Assembly: GCA_020746875.1 (NCBI GenBank)
Contig: JAGTJL010000002.1
Location: 372,001 to 436,000 of the forward strand
Direction of reading: 5' to 3'
DNA from: Rhexocercosporidium sp. MPI-PUGE-AT-0058
Taxonomy: Eukaryota; Ascomycota; Leotiomycetes; Helotiales
DNA: 64,000 nucleotides
This document shows, one piece after another, positions 44,574 to 57,100 of the stretch (position 1 is its first letter; every line of letters starts with the position of its first letter). Position numbers and translations under genes: made by a program. Under the pieces are notes generated by a model. The model saw only the letters and a list, made by a program, of their open reading frames with translations, ran no database searches and was not told the origin of the DNA.

Positions 44574-45459
44574 GGTGGCGTGATGTGTTGTGAAGCTATT
44601 GATCTCAGTCGGGTAGAGTGAGCGATAGATAAGCTCAAGCAGCTTAATACAAGTATGCGGTAAGTACAAAGGAATTAGAAGGACAATCAACCAAAAGATT
44701 TTTGTCTAGAGACAAGAGGCAAAGAGGAACGATCGAAAGGAAGCTTCGTTTGAAGAGTGGGTAAAGGAAAGGGAAGATTGTTCCTCGGGATTCTAAAACA
44801 GCTCAACTGCCTTGTCCATCCCGTCGCCAGAAGCCGAAGCACAAGCTACGCAACTCTCCGACATCCACATCGCACACCCATCACACCTAAACAGAAAAAA
44901 ATCGATCCATAAAAGCAAGCTCGTCTATGTTATGAACCAATCACATATCTCATCAAATTGATGACTAGAAGTGGGATTTGTAAGTGGATCTTTCTGGATC
45001 CTCTTTATTTAGCTGGAATGCCTCGATGAGTCTTGAATCATGTGCGATAAGGTGCTTCTTGATGTGGCAATTGTACCCGGTTCGATTTGATAAGTAACCA
45101 GTACAGTACAGTAGGCAAAGCTAAAGAAAGGTACGAGGCTGAGAAATCCTCGGCTTGGGGCCTCCGGTTTGAACTCCGAGGAGCACAACCGTAGCTTGGC
45201 ATAAAATTGGGATGGGTGTGCTTGGTCAGCGGGCATTTTGGAGGGGTCTGATTGGTGCGGAGTGGCAATCATGTGAAGATTTCGGGGTTTAAAGATTTTG
45301 CGACTGGACGGGTTGAAGCTTTCTTAAGTATTTTTGGGGCTTTGGCACGATGGCTTGTGGCCAGTATGTGGTTCGGCACGGGTAATTCACCGCGTAAGCA
45401 GGTACCCGAAAGTGGTCCGATTTCGTTCCGCCGCCACCGTAGAGGATAAGAACTTCTAA
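44574..45459. other. ccp1 promoter side of the transposon insertion
   Basis: About 890 bp between the ccp1 start and the left end of the pogo-like element. No gene seen. Base composition is ordinary up to the element. Confidence 0.55.
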
Positions 45460-45461
45460 TA

Positions 45462-45543
45462 GTCAGTGCGCTGCCTGTAATTCTGCGAGCTCTCGCTTAC
45501 AGTCAGGGAATTCAAGTATCATAGGAAAGCAAGTATCACAGCC
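45462..45543. repeat. Left terminal inverted repeat of pogo-like element
   Basis: Begins GTCAGTGCGCTGCCTGTAAT. It is nearly identical to the reverse complement of 47822-47903, with four mismatches by eye, all transitions. Weaker similarity continues about 8 bp further in. Confidence 0.93.
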
Positions 45544-46919
45544 GACATTGCCCCGCACCACTTAATTTATATAATAATCAGGAATCTAAACCGTGAATTA
45601 TATTAGAATTTTACAAAATTTATATTACGAGTTATAAAATCAATTAAGCCTGCATTAAACTCTATATTAGAGCTGTCTAATACCTTAAGTATATCTTCTA
45701 ACTTTACTTCTAGCGCAAGTGAAAACTTTATTAAATTCTCATGCTTAATAGCTTCTCTTGCTATAAGTTCTGTAAAAAACTTGATCTCGTCGCCTTCAAC
45801 TCCATCGACAGCTAATTAAGCTTGAATTATTACGTAATAAAATTCAAGATAACCTTAAGGCGTTAATAAAAGAGCCTCTACTACGTTCGGAGCCTTATTA
45901 AGTTCTTGCGCAAGTATTAAAACATCAGCCGGTGCGAACTCTCCACGCGCTTTATAGCCTTTTAATAGCTTTCTGTTTGTTCGATTAGCCTTCCGAGCTA
46001 AAACACTTGCAATTCGGAGGCCTTTTTTTAACTTATTAATTACTTGAGTAAAGTTTCGTTAAGCTCTCCGTAAAGCTTCCGTCTTTTCTGTTTCTTTACG
46101 AATACGAATTCTTATCCGTAAATCATCAACGTTTCCTACACTTCCGCTTTTATGAATACTTCTTTTAAAAGTCTTCTTTCGCTTGCTTTCCTCCTTGATC
46201 TTTACCTGTAAAGTAGCGTGCTCGACAATTATAAGATAAGCTTTCTATAATTCAATTATAATATTTTATATCATCTAAGAGAAAATATTACGAGAATTAT
46301 CTGAAAACTATATAAGATCTCTGCTAATAAACGAGTTAATAGCAGATATCGTACTTTATAATTCATAAGGCCTTAACAGAAGTAATAGAAGTAAGTCTAA
46401 CTCGTCTTTAATAACTTTTATATCTATAATATTACACTTCTTTTTATCATAAGATCGCATCTTCTTTAAGCCGGCTTAAATATTTAAAAGCCATATTCCT
46501 AACGTAATAAAAGCGTTAATAATTATATATTACTACATAGCTTTCTTCCGTATTCCCGTAAGATCTTAAAAAAAAGAAGTAATAATATATTCAAAATCGA
46601 GAGACCAGAAAGCAACTGCAATAGCTATTAAATAATAATGCTTCTATAAACAGAAGATACCGATATTAAGAGGTTATAAAATATAAGTAAAATAGCTAGG
46701 AAAGTAAAATAAGAAGATATAGTTTTCTGCATACTTGAATTAAAACGGAAGCCAATAGTAAGACTCGTGGCCATTTAATAGCAATATCTTCTATAGTTTT
46801 AATAATCCGGCATGAAAATACTTAATTAAATGATTAGCATATCTTATAATTATATCATTATTAATATATCCGGATAAAGATATATCTAATGTCTTATTGC
46901 TAATAAGCTCTGAAATAAT

Positions 46920-47123
46920 CTAATTCTCCATTATCTTCTCTCCTAAAATAATAATAAATAGCGGAAGCGTATTCTTTCTATTACTCCGAATGGTTTTAAT
47001 AATCGTAAGAGATTTACGGTTTTCTAATAAAGCCATATAAAGCTCTTTAATAACCGTAAAGACAATTACAACTTCTCTAAATAGACAGCTAACTCGTACG
47101 CCAGACTCGTTCATATTTAACAA
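46920..47123 (-). pseudogene. Transposase fragment of the pogo-like element
   Basis: This is the longest surviving open piece of the transposase (67 codons). It starts just before the first catalytic position (MNESGVRVSC) and ends at an in-frame stop created where a Trp (MENW) is expected. Similar protein continues in the same frame past stops down to about 46260. It lies inside the element and is not expected to make an active protein. Confidence 0.85.
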
Positions 47124-47821
47124 CTTCTTGCTTCTATTAATCTTATATTTCTTTATTATTTCGTTTAGCTCCGCAAACCATTTCTTTACGTCTTCTTCTA
47201 TATGAGATTCGAGTTTAGCGTGTTCAATTAGCTTCGTCTTAATTATATGGAGATTCGGGTTATTCTTTAGCTAACTAGTAAACCAACGTTTAGATAGCGA
47301 GCCGAGAGATGAAGATTAAGTCTATAAATATTAATAGCAGATTCGGTACAAAATATAAGGGAAATTATAGTTCGTAGATAGCTAATAGCTGCTTTTACTA
47401 TCTCGTGAATTGCTCCTAAACCGGCTTCTTATTACTCGTAATAGTACTGTCGAATAGCCTCTTCTTGCGCCGCTATCAAGATAATATTATTACCACTATG
47501 GCGATTAAAGCCTTTAAAGGCATTCCGAGTCTTATATTTTAGCTTATATATCGATTAGCGTAATACATCTTCTTTTATATAAAAAATACGCGCTGCGTTC
47601 TTTAGTAGTTCTATAAAGTTGTTTAAAGCCTAATCTCTTGCCTCTTAGAAGGCTCGATTATACGCGGACTTTATACGATAAATAAAATAAAAGTTACTTA
47701 ATAGCTCTATAATACCAAAAAAAAATCGATGTGTGTAATTAATGAAGGGGCTAATAAAGTTGTTATAGTCGCGATCAAAAGTACGCGTTTTTTAATAGGG
47801 ATTTACGCTTATCGCAATCTG

Positions 47822-47903
47822 GGCTGTGATACTTGCTTTCCTGTGACACTTGAATTCCCTGATTATAAGCGAGAGCTCGCAGAATTACAGGCAGCGCACT
47901 GAC
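47822..47903. repeat. Right terminal inverted repeat of pogo-like element
   Basis: Inverted partner of 45462-45543, ending GCGCACTGAC immediately before the TA duplication. Confidence 0.93.
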
Positions 47904-47905
47904 TA

Positions 47906-48944
47906 TTAGCTATCTATCATGTGCTGTAAGAGTCATTCTTAGAGAGAATTTGTCAGGAGTCGTGGCAGAAATTGATGTAGTCGTCATTGCCGTTTCGAAT
48001 TTCCAATGTCAAGGGTCAATCATCTCAGTCTTCAGTTTCTCAAGTCGTCTGACATCCTCGCTTACCAAATTCGGTCTGGCTGTACACTCTTTCCTTTACC
48101 TACAACTTGACTCTGTCTAAATCTGTAGGAGAACGGAAAAAGGTCACTAGAATGGATTGTTTATTGGTCTAGAATAATTGGAAATTGTAAGGTCGGGGTG
48201 GTGTGCGCTTTGGCAGTGGGAGGAATGATGTACGCCTTCTGTTATATTATGAGATTGACATATACGAGAGCAGAAAACACTGAACACGGTACCTGAACTT
48301 ACTTTCATGCATCACCTGCACTCTCAAAAGATAGCAGGAGAATATGACGAGATGTGAGCTGTGGCAACCTAGCTCAACGGGTTATGTTCACGGCATGTAA
48401 ACGTCGAGAGGGGGTGACTTCTTACATATGCAACTAGAAGTAGGACATGAAAATAAACAGCGAACAAACGAAACCTGACTTCTTTCATGACGTGGAGAGA
48501 TGAGAGATAAAATCGAGAGTAATGTTCTCCAAACTGCGCAATGGTAGGACCAAAAGAGATACACACACTCCTACAGATGATGGTCTCCCAGACGAAAGAA
48601 ACTCAGCCCGGAGGGTCGGAAGGGCTCATCAGAATGAGTAAGTGCAAAATTTGAGGCAATCCATTCTCATCAAATACGAAGCCTCAGATGCCCTTTGGGT
48701 CCAGTGTAAGAAGAAACTTTTGTATTATTCGTACCGCAACGGACACCACATCGAAAGTGTCGCAAGAGGGAGAGAGAGGAGGAGCGTGGGCTTGGCTGAA
48801 GGCGCTAGTAGAGGCCCACCTCGCTTACTAGCCCTCCACACACGTGATCACACAATCCTCGACCTCCAAAGTCTCGCGAACTTTTTCCTATCGTTCCCCT
48901 CAATCAACGACCAACGACAACGCCATCGCCCATCACCAGCAGCA
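47906..48944. other. Intergenic between transposon and eL36 gene
   Basis: About 1.0 kb of ordinary composition. The 5' UTR and promoter of eL36 should lie in its right part; a C-rich tract precedes the ATG. No gene seen. Confidence 0.5.
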
Positions 48945-49554
48945 ATGGCATCCACCAAGACCGAACGCAGCGGCATCGCCGTCGGCCCAAACAAGGGACA
49001 CGTATGAATTCCTCCAAATCAATCACTCCAGCCCGTCTCACCTCTTGGAGGATCTCAATCCCGTCCAAATCCTCCTCCAGAGGGAGAGACGGAGACGATT
49101 GAAGATGGACTTAACGGGCTAACGCTTTCTTTCTTGCGGGATATAGAAAACCGAGGCACGCGTTGTCAAGCCCCGTATCAGCAGATCGAAGGGAAAGGCG
49201 AGCAAGCGCACCCAATTCGTTCGTGAGATCGTCAAGGAAGTTTCTGGGTATGTTGTTCTCCCTCTTCGCTCTCGCACCCTTGCGCGTTCATCTCGAACGG
49301 AGTAGAGGAAGAACAAGGGCTGACTATCATTCTGTACAGACTCGCACCATACGAGCGTCGTGTCATCGAACTCCTCCGCAACTCCAAGGACAAGCGTGCC
49401 CGTAAGCTCGCAAAGAAGAGAGTACATCTCCCCTACCCCATCTGCAACCATAGCCTCTCTAACCAAACAACAGCTCGGTACTTTCGGACGTGCCAAGGCG
49501 AAGGTCGAGGAGCTCACCAACGTTATTGCTGAGTCGAGAAGAGCTGGTCACTAA
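48945..49554 (+). CDS. rpl36: Large subunit ribosomal protein eL36
   Basis: Four exons join in frame (first 48945-49001; three introns): [19 protein letters not shown], then [20 protein letters not shown]..., then [20 protein letters not shown]..., then [20 protein letters not shown] to SRRAGH and stop. It is about 105 residues, the normal size, and highly basic. The family hallmarks are GIAVGLNKGH-type start, the FVREIV-EVSGLAPYERR block and [20 protein letters not shown]. eL36 is on the solvent face of the 60S subunit. Splitting of a small ribosomal protein gene into four exons with the first intron after the 19th codon is typical of filamentous fungi. Confidence 0.97.
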
Positions 49555-50434
49555 GCGTCTCGCCCTCTTTCTCACAATCATACCCTCTCGCTCGCATCGT
49601 ATCGCATACCGCCTCCGTCCACTGCACATTTTCGAGATTCCCACATGGCGAGTACGGATGGAGGATGGACGGATGGTTTGGCGTTGTATCAATGAATGCA
49701 TAGGGTTTGTCGGTACAGGATTTCGAGCGGGCTTTGCTAGGTAGCAGCTGGCCGTGGTTCTGGACGACAAAAAGGAATGAAAAATAAAAGAAATTTCTGC
49801 AACACCATGACTTTCTCTGTCCTCTTGGAGGAATTTGTCCTCATTTTAAAATTGATCGTGTGATTGGAGCCGGATAGCTATTGCTCTCTGTCTTATATCG
49901 AGTACTGATCTATCTAAGCTTATCCACGTATGTCATGCATGATGAATGAGATTCGTATCAATATGGGAGCATGCGAGCTCATGAATTCCAACGAATTACA
50001 TGAATATCACATTGTTGATTTGTCCAATGCCCTCAACATGGCATCAAGTTCCTGCCGGGTTCAACACAAACAAGGCTAACCTCAAATTCATTGACCCCCG
50101 CTGCTCGTACTAAGTGAGAAGTACCATCTAGTGCTCTCTCATAATAGTCGCTTGTGTCTATTCAAAACATCACTTATTATGTATGAAACAGACAAATGCT
50201 CAATGGCTTCATTGATATCTACAGGACGCTGTTCTCATCGCTCTCTCGTGCGTCTATGTGACCGTGTTAAAGCATAACAGTGTACTTCATCCGTTCCAAA
50301 TTTGCAAAAAGAACAAACTCCTCGCTATGTGAATTCCACGTCCAGAAAATGCTTTCATCACAAACCTTATAATCTCATGTCATGTCTCATAACCCTTAAT
50401 TCCCACTCCATCCCCTCCCTTGCTCAACACGTCG
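49555..50434. other. Convergent intergenic region, no gene seen
   Basis: About 880 bp between the eL36 (+) and UBX (-) stop codons. ORFs are short and unsupported. It holds two 3' UTRs. Confidence 0.5.
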
Positions 50435-52023
50435 TCACTTCTTCCCAAGTCCCTTAAACCACTTCGGAACACCACCTTTACTCTTCCCTCCAGTAGAAGC
50501 TTCCTTTCCCTTTCCCTTATCCAGACCCGTCTGTCCAGAAGCAGGAGCCTCCTCCTTAGGATCCTCCTTCGGCGGCTCCGGAACAGGAATCTCTCTCGCA
50601 GCTTCCACATACTGCGATTTGAGCACAGACCTCTTCCTCGCCTCCTCAGAAGCAGCATCCTCCCATACGAAATCAACAAGAACCCTCTCCTCAAACCCCA
50701 GATCCTTAATCAGCTTCTTCTCGCTCCTCGGCACAGCTTGCGGACCAGGGTTCTTGTACACAAGTTTATAAGGCTGGTCTTCAGAGGCCATTAGACCCGT
50801 GACGAATGCGTAGAGGCTGTTTCCTGTTTCGGAGGCTGTGAAGGTGGTTATTGTGCTTTGTTGGTCTGGGAAGCGGATCTTGATTGTGACTTGGGTCTTC
50901 TTGGCTAGTTTTAGAGCTTTCTCTTGCTCGAGGCGCTCTTGTTCTGCGTCGGAGGGGAGGCGCTTGTTGAATGAGTTCTCTTGGAGGCGGGATTGATGTA
51001 GTTTGGCGTGGGCAACCGTGGGCTCGAAATCATCTTCGTTGTGGGGGCGGAGGGCGGCTTTGGGTGTTGATTCTGTAGGAGCGGAGAAGACTTGGATAGG
51101 GCGTTGATCGGGGCCTAGGATTTGGGCTTCTGGTGAGGTTTCTGAAGAGGGAGTGGGTCGTTCGGATGGTGTGAGTGGTGTCGGTTTTGTATCTTCGGCA
51201 GTTAGTGCTGGATCAATTGACGACTCTGTCTGAGTATCTGTGTTAGCCATCTCAACGTCTCCAGGTTCGTTAGATGGTAATTTGACGATCGCATCCGTGA
51301 CAGTTTCAACCTCCTGCTTAGGCTCCTTCGAGACCTCATTACTCGGCACAGCCTCTTCCTTGAAGTACTGTCCAATCTCCTTCATAGCCTCCTCCAGCGG
51401 TTGATCCGTCGCCTTGAAGCCCAATCTGATAGCCACACTTCCCTGATTGAATCCCAACTGCGCCAGATTCTTCTGCAACCCTCCGAAATCCGAAAACTCC
51501 CGCCCCATTATGTTCAATGAGGGCATCTCGTAGAATATCCGACCTGCGCCTGACGCACCTCCATTCTCTATCTGCGTAACACCCCTAGCGGTAAAGTTTA
51601 GATTCTGACCCGAGTCTTTGGATTCGAATTTCCGTAGAATAAGCCATAATGTAGTGTCGCTGGGGAACTTGTCTATCAATCGTCCACCTGGTACAGACGA
51701 GGCGAGCGATTCTGGTAATTGGAGAGCAACAGAGACGACAGAGGGAGAGCGGGAGGCAATGACGAGCTCAAGCTTTGCGCCTGGTGCGAGACCTGTTTGT
51801 CTGTATGGGCTGGAAAGTTCGACTACTTTGTTGTTGTGTCTGGGTGGTGTTAGCAGGTTTGCCGGTTCATGGATGGGAGAGCTTACTTGAGACCATAGTT
51901 GCTGGCTTTCAGCTTGAACTTCTGGCAGGCCTGCTCGAGAACATCGGTCATATATGTTCCTGGGCTTACTTTGATCACCGTCCGTCTGAGGGAGCTATCG
52001 AGAACTACAACGTTGGACGCCAT
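50435..52023 (-). CDS. UBX-domain protein, Ubx4/TUG (ASPSCR1)-like
   Basis: Two exons (MASNVVVLDSSLRRTVIKVS... from 52023, then HNNKVVELSSPYRQTGLAPG... to the stop at 50435) encode about 510 residues. The N-terminus is a TUG-UBL ubiquitin-like domain, residues 1-80. A second ordered region follows (LPSDTTLWLILRKFESKDSG-type, GGRIFYEMPSLNIMGREFSD). A disordered Thr/Ser/Pro linker separates it from the C-terminal UBX domain (TQVTIKIRFPDQQSTITTFT, YKLVYKNPGPQAVPRSEKKL, DLGFEERVLVDFVWED), which binds Cdc48/p97. The tail is Lys/Gly/Glu-rich (GGVPKWFKGLGKK). Ubx4 in yeast is a Cdc48 cofactor. The UBX domain lacks the classic FPR, showing YKNPGPQAVPR, as usual for the TUG type. It is divergent from pup3 over 604 bp. 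Confidence 0.9.
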
Positions 52024-52627
52024 GGCTCTTGAGGCTTAGCAGAGGATTTCTTTGGGTTTTCACAATGGGATTGCAAATGATCTTCCAGATCAATATGAAG
52101 GGATTCAGAATCTAGTCTGCCGACATGTAAAGAGTTTGGAAGTATGCGGCGTGGTTGAGGGCGTTTCTCTGGCCTTCTCGAATCTTGGTAAGAGGCAAGC
52201 GGGATGTGGCGGGGTGATTTGTTTTCAGTGTTGAAGCTCTTTCACCAAGAATCTCTGGGGAGAAGTGGCCGGAACAAAGCCTGCGCAATAACAACTAGAC
52301 TATTTCCGTCTATCGTTCCGCAAAAAACGACGAATGTTATGTCGTGGTTGTACAGTACTTGAGAAGTTGAAGTTGCAAGTTCCACTTGAGCTCGCACGCA
52401 TCTGGTGCCTGGCTGCGGTAGAATCTCGGACTTTTGTTGTTCCACCTTGCAGCTGTGGACTGAGCTTCAGACGCGCAGCCGTGTCTACCTTGCTGGTCAA
52501 TCAACCTCCGAATATCAAACAGCCAGCCTCACCTCCCATCAACTCCACCACGAAGCTCTCAAACAATACGAGAGAGCTCTTCCTTCCTTCAGCTCCTTGA
52601 GATACCCAAGAAAATCAATCCGCAAAA
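52024..52627. other. Divergent promoter, UBX protein / Pup3
   Basis: About 600 bp between divergent starts. Overlapping small ORFs on both strands are unsupported. A C-rich tract precedes pup3. Confidence 0.5.
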
Positions 52628-53473
52628 ATGGTAAGTGTTCCATCCCCAAGTTCAAAGCAAATAAACAGCATGGCTAACACACCTCCAGAGCTCCCCCTTC
52701 TCCATCAGTACGTGTACCTCCAGACGTTCGAGCCTCTATGGATAGCAAATATATCTAACTCATATCTGCAGATGGCGGCGCCTGTGTGGCAATGGTGGGC
52801 AAAGACTGCGTAGCTATCGCCTGTGATCTTCGCCTCGGCCTCCAATCCCTTACCGTATCCAACAACTTCCCCAAGATCTTCTCCTATGGCGACGTCTACC
52901 TGGGCCTCACTGGTCTCGCGACCGACGTCTCGACCGTCTCCGACCTCTTCCGCTACAAAGTCAACATGTACCGCCTCCGCGAGGAGCGCAACATCTCGCC
53001 CTCCACCATGGCCAACCTGGTTTCCAGCAGCCTGTACGAGAAGCGCTTCGGCCCGTACTTTGTGTCGCCGGTCGTTGCGGGGATTGATCAGAAGAGTGGG
53101 AAGCCGTTCATTTGCGGGTTCGATAGTATTGGCTGCATCGATTTCGCAAAAGACTTTATTGTTAGTGGGACAGCGAGTGATCAGTTGTTTGGTACTTGTG
53201 AGGGTCTTTGGGAGCCGGATTTGGTATGTCTACGCCTTTCACATTTCATCTCGCGGGCAAAGCTCCTCTGAGAGCAGATCTCGGAAGGTTGGGTTCAGGT
53301 CAATGCAGAAAGCTAACGCCCCTCAACAGGCGCCAGAAGATCTCTTCGAGACCATCTCCCAAGCCCTCCTAAACGCCGTTGACAGAGATGCACTCTCCGG
53401 CTGGGGTGCACACGTCTATATCATCGAGAAGGACAAGGTCACCAAGCGATTACTAAAGGGCAGACAAGATTAA
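52628..53473 (+). CDS. pup3: Proteasome subunit beta type-3 (Pup3)
   Basis: Four exons (52628-52630, 52689-52707, 52772-53223, 53330-53473) sum to 618 nt, giving 205 residues, the exact size usual for the family. The first exon holds only the ATG. The second is a 19-nt microexon (SSPFSI), and the third starts [20 protein letters not shown]. Family signatures follow: [48 protein letters not shown]-type [40 protein letters not shown] and [20 protein letters not shown]. Beta-3 is a non-catalytic subunit of the 20S proteasome beta ring and has no propeptide or N-terminal catalytic threonine, in agreement with the sequence. The split start codon is unusual but has clean GTAAGT/CAG and GTACGT/CAG sites. 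Confidence 0.96.
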
Positions 53474-54168
53474 GGCATGGATGGCGACGTTCACTCGGCG
53501 TTTTTCATGGATTGGCGTTGGAGTGGAAGAGAGCTAGGGCGGGGAAGAGAGCAAATTGAGCGAGTCGAGAAGCTTACTGCCGACCTTGATCTCGGGCAGC
53601 TCCTGTGTACACTAGATCGGATACCTACGATACGATATGGCTTGCTTTTGCGTAGATGGATGCATAGCATGGCTGACGTGGCGGTGCGGCTCCTGAGAGC
53701 GAAGCAAAATGATATGACTTGAAACACTACAAACCCAAACACTGTCTGGAAACCATCATGGATCACTTGCAGCAACTTATAAGAAGGAAAAAGAAGAAAA
53801 ATGTAGCTGCTCAACTTAGGTGCCATTATTTCATTCATAAGGAACAGCACCGTATCGGCTATACATTCTGGAACCCTGTCTTCTAACTAAACTAGGTAAT
53901 TAATGCACACAGAGGGATTCTTTCCTTCTAAAAGACTTTTGTGTTTTGTTCAGCTTTGAAACGAGTACAGTACATTGATGCAATATTCTATATATCTACT
54001 TTGTCCCTCTTTCTTTCTCAATGAATTGACATCTAAGTAATTTACATACAATGCAACTGATTTGCAGACGCCACACAATAAACCGCCCAGAATGCGCGTT
54101 GAAGATCCAATGCCATAATCTCTTCAAGCCCGGGAACCGGATGCATGCGACTGATCATCTACCTTTCT
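53474..54168. other. Convergent intergenic region, no gene seen
   Basis: About 700 bp between pup3 (+) and SERCA (-) stop codons. It holds two 3' UTRs. An antisense ORF at 53491-53850 is unsupported. Confidence 0.5.
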
Positions 54169-57100
54169 TTACTCCTTCTTGGCTCTAGGTGTAGCAACAT
54201 CGGTCGTCTGGATGAAGAGCTGGCGCTCGATGAACTTGAGGCCCTCGTCGATCAGGCTGTTGGTGTGTTAGTTGGACTCTTCTGGTCTGAGAGGAAAGCG
54301 AGGGGAACTTACATGACTGGCGCACTGATGACCAAGACAGCTTGCCATTCATTCCAATTCAGAGGTAAGATGGAGAAGAGAGTCTGCAAGATTGGTGTGT
54401 AAAGAAGAGCGAAATGCAACGCCATAGAAAGCGTGATCGCATAAACGAGCATCATATTCTCCCACAGTGGTAGCGTGAGCAAGGACTCGCTACTCGACAG
54501 AGCGTTCATCGCATTCAACATCTCAATGACGACCAAGATGGAAAGCGAGACGGTGGAAGCGGATTTAGCCATGTCGTTGGAGAACATGTTGCAACCAATT
54601 TCGGAGAATTGCGCGGAGCATTTGTGGAAGTGCGAGAGTTGGTAGAAGGAGATCTGGGGTCCTTCGCTATTGTACATGAACCACCAGGCGTAACCGGCCA
54701 CGGTTGCGAGACCGACGTACACGCCGATGACCATGTAACGGAAGAAGAGCCAGCCGCCAATGAGGCGCTCGTCACGCTTTCGGGGGGCACGACGCATGAT
54801 ATCGTGGTCGGGTGGGTTGAAGGAGAGGGCTGTGGCGGGGAGACCGTCGGTGACAAGGTTGACCCAGAGGAGTTGGACGGGGATGAGAGCCTCTGGCATG
54901 CCAACTGCGGCAGTTAGGAAGATGGATACGACTTCTCCGATGTTGGAGGAGATCAGGTAACGGATGAATTGCTGGGTGTTGTTGTAGATGGAGCGGCCTT
55001 CTTCAATAGCGACTTCGATGGTTGCGAAGTTGTCATCTGCGAGGACCATGTCTGAGGCGAGTTTGGCTACGTCCGTTCCGGATCCCATGGCTACACCAAT
55101 ATCGGCTTTCTTCAGTGCTGGGGCATCGTTGACTCCGTCACCTGTCATGGCGACGACTTCTCCGGCTGATTGGAGAAGGTCAACCAATTTAGACTTGTGA
55201 CTTGGCTCAACTCGGGAGAAGAGAGATGCTCTCTTCGCGGCCTCCAATTGCTCGCTCTCGCTAAGGTTGTCGAATTCGCGTCCAGTGTAACTCTTGCCCT
55301 TGAGATCTTCATATTCTCCAAAGACACCAATTTGTCGACAGATAGTCTCGGCGGTGTTGCGGTTGTCTCCAGTAATGACAATAACTCTGATTCCTGCTTC
55401 CTTGCACTTTCTGATAGATCCGGCGACTTCTGGACGAGGAGGGTCCAGCATTCCAACAAGACCGAGAAGAGTCAGCTTCTGCTCAAGCTGGGAGTACTGA
55501 GCAGTAGATTTGGCGGTTTTTAAGAGCGGATTCGAAGCGACATCCTCGACACTGGCGAGAGCAATGACACGAAGACCTCTGTTTCCATAGTCCACAACCT
55601 CTCGCAATAAGAGATCAGTAAGGGCTTTGGTCATTGGTACCTTCTTGCCATTTGCTCCAACCAAAGTATGAGTGCAGCGATCGATGATGCTCTCTGGAGC
55701 ACCCTTGACGAGTAACTTTTGCTGGTTCTTGCTTCCGACAAGAACAGACATGCTCTTTCGGTCTCTAGAGAACTCGTAAGTGGCAAGGCGTGGGGCTCTG
55801 GCCTCGTACCAGGAGCTAGCGAGATGAAGACAGTCTTGAGCTGCCGTGCTAGCACGTTTCTGATTCTGCGTAGCATCCTGGGTACCGATCTTCTCTACGA
55901 GAACACGAAGGGCTCCCTCGGTTGGTTCACCGACGTTGGTGTAAGTACCGGATTTTGCATCAAATGCAAGCTGGGCATCATTACAGAGTGCTGCTACTTC
56001 AGCCATTTGGAATACAGTGTTCGATGAGGATGCCACGTTGGACACAATAGAGCCCTTGGATGTGATGGATCCTTGAGGAGCAAATGTAGTACCCTGAACG
56101 TCTAGCTCTTCCAAATCATTGCCAGCCTCATTGATGTATACGACTTTGTTGACGCTCATCTGGTTAGTGGTTAAAGTACCAGTTTTGTCTGAACAGATAA
56201 CACTACAACTTCCAAGAGTCTCGACAGATGGCAAGCTTCGAACAACAGCGTTCTTAGCAGCCATCTTCCTGGTACCGAGAGCAAGACAAGTCGTAATGAC
56301 GACAGCTAAACCTTCTGGAATAGCTGCAACACCAAGCGAGACTGCGATCTTGAGGTAGTAGATAGCTCCCTTAGCCCAGCTTCCGTGAGATGGATCATTG
56401 AAGTGGGGGATATTGATGAGCCAGACAACAATGCAGATGACCGAAATGACCTTTGCCAAAGTGTCTCCAAAATCGTTGAGCTTCTGCTTCAAAGGTGTAG
56501 GCTCTGAGATCTGCGCAGTAATGCTCTCGTGAATGTCTCCAATGGCGGTAGATGACCCAGTCAGAACCACAATCGCAGTAGCATGTCCAGTAACCACTGT
56601 AGTTCCGGAGAACAAGATATTGATCTGATCCTGCTTCACAGCTCTCGCGTCCGTGACTGGGGAGGTATCCTTTCCAACACTTTCACTCTCTCCAGTGAGA
56701 ATTGCTTGGTCCACATTGAAACTGTTGCTCTGAATTGCCAAAACTCTGCAGTCTGCTGGGATTCTGTCTCCCACAGCAATCGAAATTATGTCTCCAGGAA
56801 CCAACTCCTCCGCTCGGATTCTAGTGATCTTGCCATCTCGAATGACCTTGGCTTCGTTCGCGGAATATTCTTGGAGGGCGGCAATTGCTTTCTCGGCGCT
56901 GCTTTCTTGCGAAACACCGACTACAGCGTTCAGAATCAAAATTGTGAGGATCTGCAGTTGTCAGCAAGTGGCAGGGCATGCCTGAGAAAGGGTGTTCTTA
57001 CAACTGCTGGGTCTACGAAAGCTGTCCATCCCCCACCTTCTTCCAAAAGGGCCAGAACGAAGGAGATGGCTGCAGATCCCAGAAGGATTATAACAAGCTG

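Larger units (their letters stand above)
45460..47905 (-). mobile_element. Fot1/pogo-like DNA transposon, RIP-degraded, TA target duplication
   Basis: The element spans 45462-47903 (about 2.44 kb) between TA dinucleotides (45460-45461 and 47904-47905), the Tc1/mariner/pogo insertion signature. It has terminal inverted repeats of at least 82 bp. The interior is strongly AT-rich, unlike its flanks. The minus strand still shows a decayed pogo-type transposase: MNESGVRVSC (about 47110), ENRKSLTIIKTIRSNRKNT, ILLLNGHESYYWL (about 46770), YFPSYFTYIL-stop-PLNIG (about 46670). In active relatives the three marked Asn positions are catalytic Asp (NMDE, LLLDGH, LQPLD). Stops from CAA/TGG to TAA/TAG and Asp-to-Asn changes are all C:G to T:A, as expected of repeat-induced point mutation. 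The copy is inactive. It separates ccp1 from the eL36 gene. Confidence 0.93.
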
